From Mycobacterium sp. OAS707 (GTDB lineage: Bacteria > Actinomycetota > Actinomycetes > Mycobacteriales > Mycobacteriaceae), in NCBI RefSeq assembly GCF_014873705.1, contig NZ_JADBDS010000004.1:372001-436000 (forward strand): DNA of 64,000 nucleotides, given 5' to 3'. The notes under the pieces were generated by a model that saw only the letters and a list, made by a program, of their open reading frames with translations, was not told the origin of the DNA and searched no databases. This document shows positions 60,532 to 64,000 of the stretch, in pieces; positions within the stretch are counted from its first letter, which is position 1, and every line of letters starts with the position of its first letter. The position numbers and the translations under genes were made by a program.

Positions 60532-61551
60532 ATGACTGGGACACCGCTGGGCACGCCGGTAGAGCACACCCACCACGCGTCACCCGTCCACGAGCCACCG
60601 GCCGCGATTCGTGCCACCGGGATCATCGCCGCGCTCATCGTCGCGCTGGCGATCCTCGCGATCGCGTTCGCGTTGCCTGCCGCCCGCTCCAAGCCGCACC
60701 ACATCCCGATCGGTGCGGCGGGCCCTCAAGCCGCCAGCGGCCAAGTGGCCGACATGCTCGAGCAACACGCTCCCGGTGCGTTCGCCATCACCTACTACCC
60801 CGGTGAGGCGGCGCTGCGCGACGCGATCCGCAATCGCGATGTGTACGGCGGCATTTCGTTCGGCCCGGACGGTCGGAGTCTGTTGATCGCCACGGGCGGC
60901 AGCCCGGTGGTCGCGCAGCTGCTGACGCAGATGGGCAACGGCATCGCGCAACAAGCGCGCGTGCCACTGCGCACCGAGGACCTCGCGCCGCCGACCGCGA
61001 ATGACCCGCGCGGCGCAGGCCTGGCCGCCTCGGCGCTGCCGATCACATTGGGCGGCCTGCTACCCGCCGTCGCGCTGGTGCTGTTCCTCAAGCGTGAGGT
61101 GTGGACCCGCTTCGTCGCCGCGGTGGTGTTCGCCGCAGGGGCAGGTGTCACGATCGCGGCGCTGCTGCGGTATGTATTCGGCTCGATCAACCAGAGCATC
61201 TGGGGTGTCGCGGCCGGCCTCACGCTGGGCCTGCTGGCTGCGGGGCTGTCGATGCTGGGCCTGGGCTCGGTGTTCGGCCGCGTCGGCCTTGCCGTCGGCG
61301 CATTGTTGGCCCTGCTGTTGGGCAACCCGCTGTCGGGGCTGACCAGTGCGCCCGAAATGCTGCCGAGCGGGTGGGGCACCGTCGGCCAGTGGTTACCGCA
61401 GGGTGCGACGGCTACGTTGCTGCGGTCGACCGCCTTCTTCGACGGCGCAGGCGCGACCACCGCGATCGCGGTGCTGACCTGCTGGACCGTTGCCGGTATC
61501 GGGCTGATCGTGCTCGCCGCTGCTCGCCAGCGCTCCTCGGAGCGCGCCTAA
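60532..61551 (+). CDS. Membrane protein, ABC-2/YhgE-like
   Basis: A 339-residue protein: an N-terminal helix (GIIAALIVALAILAIAFALP), an extracytoplasmic loop of about 110 residues (HIPIGAAGPQAASGQVADML), then five or six helices. The layout resembles YhgE/Pip and ABC-2 exporter subunits. It is probably regulated by the divergent TetR, as with efflux systems. It is followed after 11 bp by the flavohemoglobin gene. Confidence 0.8.
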   Translation: MTGTPLGTPVEHTHHASPVHEPPAAIRATGIIAALIVALAILAIAFALPAARSKPHHIPIGAAGPQAASGQVADMLEQHAPGAFAITYYPGEAALRDAIRNRDVYGGISFGPDGRSLLIATGGSPVVAQLLTQMGNGIAQQARVPLRTEDLAPPTANDPRGAGLAASALPITLGGLLPAVALVLFLKREVWTRFVAAVVFAAGAGVTIAALLRYVFGSINQSIWGVAAGLTLGLLAAGLSMLGLGSVFGRVGLAVGALLALLLGNPLSGLTSAPEMLPSGWGTVGQWLPQGATATLLRSTAFFDGAGATTAIAVLTCWTVAGIGLIVLAAARQRSSERA

Positions 61552-61562
61552 ACTCGGGCGGC

Positions 61563-62729
61563 GTGGGACTCGAGGACCGTGACGCGCTGCTGCTGCTGCG
61601 CAACGCCGTCGATCCTGCGCTGGGTTCCGATCCACTGATCCGCCGGTTCTACACCCGCTGGTTCGCGATCGACACCTCGGCGCGCGACCTCTTCCCACCC
61701 GATATGGCCGCACAGCGCGCAGCGTTCGCCACGGCGATCACGTGGTTGTTCTCCGAGTTGATCGCCCAGCGCGCCGAGGAGCCGGTGGCCTTCCTCGCGC
61801 AGCTGGGCCGCGACCACCGCAAATACGGTGTCTCGCAACGGCATTACGACAGCATGCAGGACGCGTTGTTGACGACGTTGCGCAGTCACTTGATCGAGAG
61901 TTGGGACGACAGGCTCGCAGGCGCCGCCCAAGACGCCGTCACGCTGATCACCGGGGTGATGCGCGGCGCGGCCGACGCCGAGAACGGACCACCCTTCCGC
62001 GACGGCACCGTCATCGAGCACCTGCGGATCACCCGTGACGTGTCGGTGGTCCGGTTGCAGCTGGATCAGCCGCTGTACTACCACCCCGGCCAGTACGTCA
62101 CGGTCCAAGTGCCGCAGTGGCCGCGACGCTGGCGCTACCTGAGCCCGGCGATCCCGGCAGACCGCGGCGGCGCCATCGAGTTCCACATCCGCTCGGTCAC
62201 CGGTGGCATGGTGAGCACCGCGATCGTCGGCGAGACCAAACCGGGCGACCGCTGGCGGTTGTCCAACCCGCACGGGGGCATGCACATCGACAGGGACGGT
62301 GGTGATGTGCTGATGGTCGCGGGCAGCACGGGCCTTGCGCCGTTGCGCACCCTGATCATGGACCTCACCCGCTACGGCGAGAACCCGCGGGTGCACCTGT
62401 TCTTCGGCGCCCGCTATCCCAGCGAGCTCTACGACCTGCGCACGCTGTGGCAGATCGCGTCGACGAACCCGTGGCTGTCGGTGACGCCGGTGTCGGAGTT
62501 CAACACCGATCCGCCGTGGGCCGCCGACTATCCCGACGTCGAACCGCCGCGCGGTCTGCATGTGCGACAGGCCGGCCTGCTGCCGGATGTGGTGACGCGC
62601 TACGGCGGCTGGGGCGACCGGCAGATCCTAATCTGCGGTGGGCCCGCGATGGTGGAGGCCACCAAGGCTGCACTGGTCGCCAAGGGCACACCGGTTGAGC
62701 GCATACAACACGATCCACTCGCCAGCTAG
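61563..62729 (+). CDS. Type II flavohemoglobin-like FAD/NAD oxidoreductase (Rv0385-like)
   Basis: A 388-residue protein with an N-terminal globin-like domain of about 140 residues (LIRRFYTRWFAIDTSARDLFP; DHRKYGVSQRHYDSM) and a ferredoxin-reductase module: YHPGQYVTVQVPQWPRRWRYLSPA for FAD and LMVAGSTGLAPLRTLI for nucleotide binding, ending QILICGGPAMVEA. M. tuberculosis Rv0385, the gene next to clpB, is a type II flavohemoglobin reported as a D-lactate oxidase. GTG start. It may share a promoter with the upstream membrane gene. Confidence 0.9.
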   Translation: MGLEDRDALLLLRNAVDPALGSDPLIRRFYTRWFAIDTSARDLFPPDMAAQRAAFATAITWLFSELIAQRAEEPVAFLAQLGRDHRKYGVSQRHYDSMQDALLTTLRSHLIESWDDRLAGAAQDAVTLITGVMRGAADAENGPPFRDGTVIEHLRITRDVSVVRLQLDQPLYYHPGQYVTVQVPQWPRRWRYLSPAIPADRGGAIEFHIRSVTGGMVSTAIVGETKPGDRWRLSNPHGGMHIDRDGGDVLMVAGSTGLAPLRTLIMDLTRYGENPRVHLFFGARYPSELYDLRTLWQIASTNPWLSVTPVSEFNTDPPWAADYPDVEPPRGLHVRQAGLLPDVVTRYGGWGDRQILICGGPAMVEATKAALVAKGTPVERIQHDPLAS

Positions 62730-62749
62730 GCGTGGCAGGATCGGCAACC

Positions 62750-63652
62750 ATGCCGGAGTTCGAGACCGTCACACTGCGTGACCCGTCGTCGTCGTTGTCT
62801 GCGACCTATGTGCCCGGCGCAGGCATGATCGGCACGTCGCTGAAGGACGACGGCGTCGAACTGCTCGGCCAGCGCCGCGGACTGGACGCCTATGTGTCGG
62901 CGGGCAAGACGATGGGGATTCCGCTGTTGTATCCGTGGGCAAACCGGTTGAGCGCCAGGACATATGACGTCAACGGCGAGACGGTGACGCTCGCGCCGGA
63001 CGCCTACGGTGTGCGCGTCGACAACAATGGCTTACCGATTCACGGTCTGCTGGCGGCGTATCCCGGATGGCGGACACAAGAGGTCTCCGAGCAGAAGCTC
63101 ACGGCTGTATTGGATTTCGGTGCGCACGACGAACTGCTTGCCAGCTTCCCGTTCCCGCATCTGCTCGAGGTGGCCGTTGAGCTGTCTGCACGGACGCTGA
63201 CGGTCAGCACGACGGTGACGCCTACCGCGGACAAGGCCGTGCCGCTGGCCTACGGGTATCACCCATACCTGCAACTGGCCGATGTGCCGAGAGCCGAGTG
63301 GCAGGTCGAGATGCCCACGATGCGTCACCTGATACTCGACGACACCGGCATTCCCAACGGCGCGGTGTCCGAAAGCCCAGCTGTTGCAGAGCCGTTGGGC
63401 GACAAGCTGTTTGACGACGGTTTCGATCAGGTGTCCGAGGGCGCAGTGTTCGCGGTCTCCGGCGGCGCGCGTCGGCTCGAGGTGTGCTTTGAGCGGGGTT
63501 ACCCGGCGGCACAGGTGTTCGCGCCGGCGGGCGAGACGGTCATCTGCTTCGAGCCGATGACCGCGCCGACGGATGCTTTGCGAAGCGGCGGCTACCGCAG
63601 CGCGCAGCCGAATGAGCCGGACACCACGGTGTTCTCGATCAAAGTGGACTGA
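62750..63652 (+). CDS. Aldose 1-epimerase (mutarotase)
   Basis: A 300-residue galactose-mutarotase-fold protein: GIPLLYPWANRLSARTYDVN, LPIHGLLAAYPGW with the His acid, PLAYGYHPYLQLAD with the second His, and CFEPMTAPTDALRSG with the catalytic Glu. It interconverts sugar anomers; the true substrate could also be a hexose 6-phosphate. ATG at 62750 is preferred over an upstream GTG. Confidence 0.93.
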   Translation: MPEFETVTLRDPSSSLSATYVPGAGMIGTSLKDDGVELLGQRRGLDAYVSAGKTMGIPLLYPWANRLSARTYDVNGETVTLAPDAYGVRVDNNGLPIHGLLAAYPGWRTQEVSEQKLTAVLDFGAHDELLASFPFPHLLEVAVELSARTLTVSTTVTPTADKAVPLAYGYHPYLQLADVPRAEWQVEMPTMRHLILDDTGIPNGAVSESPAVAEPLGDKLFDDGFDQVSEGAVFAVSGGARRLEVCFERGYPAAQVFAPAGETVICFEPMTAPTDALRSGGYRSAQPNEPDTTVFSIKVD

Positions 63653-63674
63653 AGGCCCGGCCGGGATGCGAGTT

Positions 63675-63790
63675 GCCCGGCTCGTAGCGACAATGGCGTT
63701 TGCGCAGTTCAGCGTCTTATCGGCGTGAGTCGAATCAGCGACAAATTCCGAGCGAACCGCAGGTCAGCGGGTTGTCGCTACGAGGCGGGC
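63675..63790. repeat. Long inverted repeat of a dispersed extragenic element
   Basis: Arm 63675-63693 (GCCCGGCTCGTAGCGACAA) and arm 63772-63790 are reverse complements at 18 of 19 positions, with a 78-bp spacer holding a third AGCGACAA. The left arm shares TTGCCCGGCTC and AGCGAC with the element at 26807. It fills the gap between the mutarotase and hspR and may form a large cruciform or RNA hairpin. Confidence 0.65.
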
Positions 63791-63822
63791 ACATCGGTAG
63801 TCACCGAGAACCGTGTGCCGCC

Positions 63823-64000
63823 CTAGCGTTTGTTGCGCGGCTGCCAGACGACGACCGCTGTGCTCTTCGGCACCACCGCGACATCGCGACGCTGGCGCGC
63901 CCGCAATTCCTCTAGCTCCTGGGACATTTCGCGAATCCGCGACTGCAGCGCCTCGACCTGGTTCGTCAGCTCGATGATGCGCTTGATACCGGCGAGGTTC
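63823..64000 (-). CDS. hspR: Heat shock repressor HspR, C-terminal part
   Basis: The last 59 codons of HspR run off the right edge. The frame reads NLAGIKRIIELTNQVEALQ, then MSQELEELRARQRRD, and ends in VVPKSTAVVVWQPRNKR before TAG at 63823. This is the coiled-coil and basic tail of the MerR-like repressor that, with DnaK as co-repressor, binds HAIR sites. The HTH domain lies outside. Its target clpB, with a HAIR element, is 5 kb upstream in this window. Confidence 0.93.
   Translation of the reverse strand, partial: NLAGIKRIIELTNQVEALQSRIREMSQELEELRARQRRDVAVVPKSTAVVVWQPRNKR

Overview
The window comes from a high-GC actinobacterium, almost certainly a non-tuberculous, probably fast-growing Mycobacterium (Mycolicibacterium). 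Evidence seen here: an F420-dependent glucose-6-phosphate dehydrogenase gene, a PknG kinase with rubredoxin and TPR regions next to glnH, a Sap/GAP-type membrane protein, HspR, and gene blocks that follow the M. tuberculosis order from about Rv0353 to Rv0418 (as I recall that map) with rearrangements and insertions. Coding density is very high, with many 4-bp stop/start overlaps and GTG or TTG starts. I saw no tRNA, rRNA, insertion sequence, phage or CRISPR.

Layout. 1-5.5 kb: thiamine genes thiO-thiS-thiG behind a TPP riboswitch, an SGNH hydrolase at the end of the operon, an FAD monooxygenase-like gene, divergent thiE and a Nudix gene. 5.6-10.7 kb: membrane protein-glnH-pknG operon and a STAS gene. 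10.8-15.8 kb: pta-ackA, fgd1 and a metallo-beta-lactamase-fold gene. 15.9-21.3 kb: three translationally coupled genes that look like an undescribed RiPP-type system: a protein of about eleven [H/Y]PE[V/I]APE repeats, a 920-residue phosphoribosyltransferase/AMMECR1/AMMECR1/alpha-toroid fusion, and a cobalamin-type radical SAM enzyme. 21.4-25.4 kb: an operon of three luciferase-like flavin monooxygenases and a GNAT gene. 25.5-30.8 kb: SDR with a palindromic operator, a 33-residue Cys peptide, metZ, rhodanese and purT. 30.9-38.8 kb: zinc finger/antiporter pair, MarR/MMPL pair, hydrolase-P450-ferredoxin operon, thioesterase. 38.8-45.1 kb: purA, M50 protease, CDF metal exporter, DUF3151, fba. 45.3-55.9 kb: secreted thermolysin-like protease, alcohol dehydrogenase, DedA, GH76, NhaA-DsbA fusion, TrmH-type methylase, lipoprotein, SDR. 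56-64 kb: clpB with terminator and overlapping SigH-like/HAIR promoter, Sap-like gene, TetR/membrane protein pair, type II flavohemoglobin, mutarotase and the end of hspR.

Most of the window is housekeeping. The stretch most worth follow-up is 15871-21031. Its gene starts, stops and domain order suggest that a repetitive ribosomal peptide is modified by a B12-dependent radical SAM enzyme together with a nucleotide/AMMECR1 multidomain partner. The chemistry is inference; the coupling and the motifs are visible.
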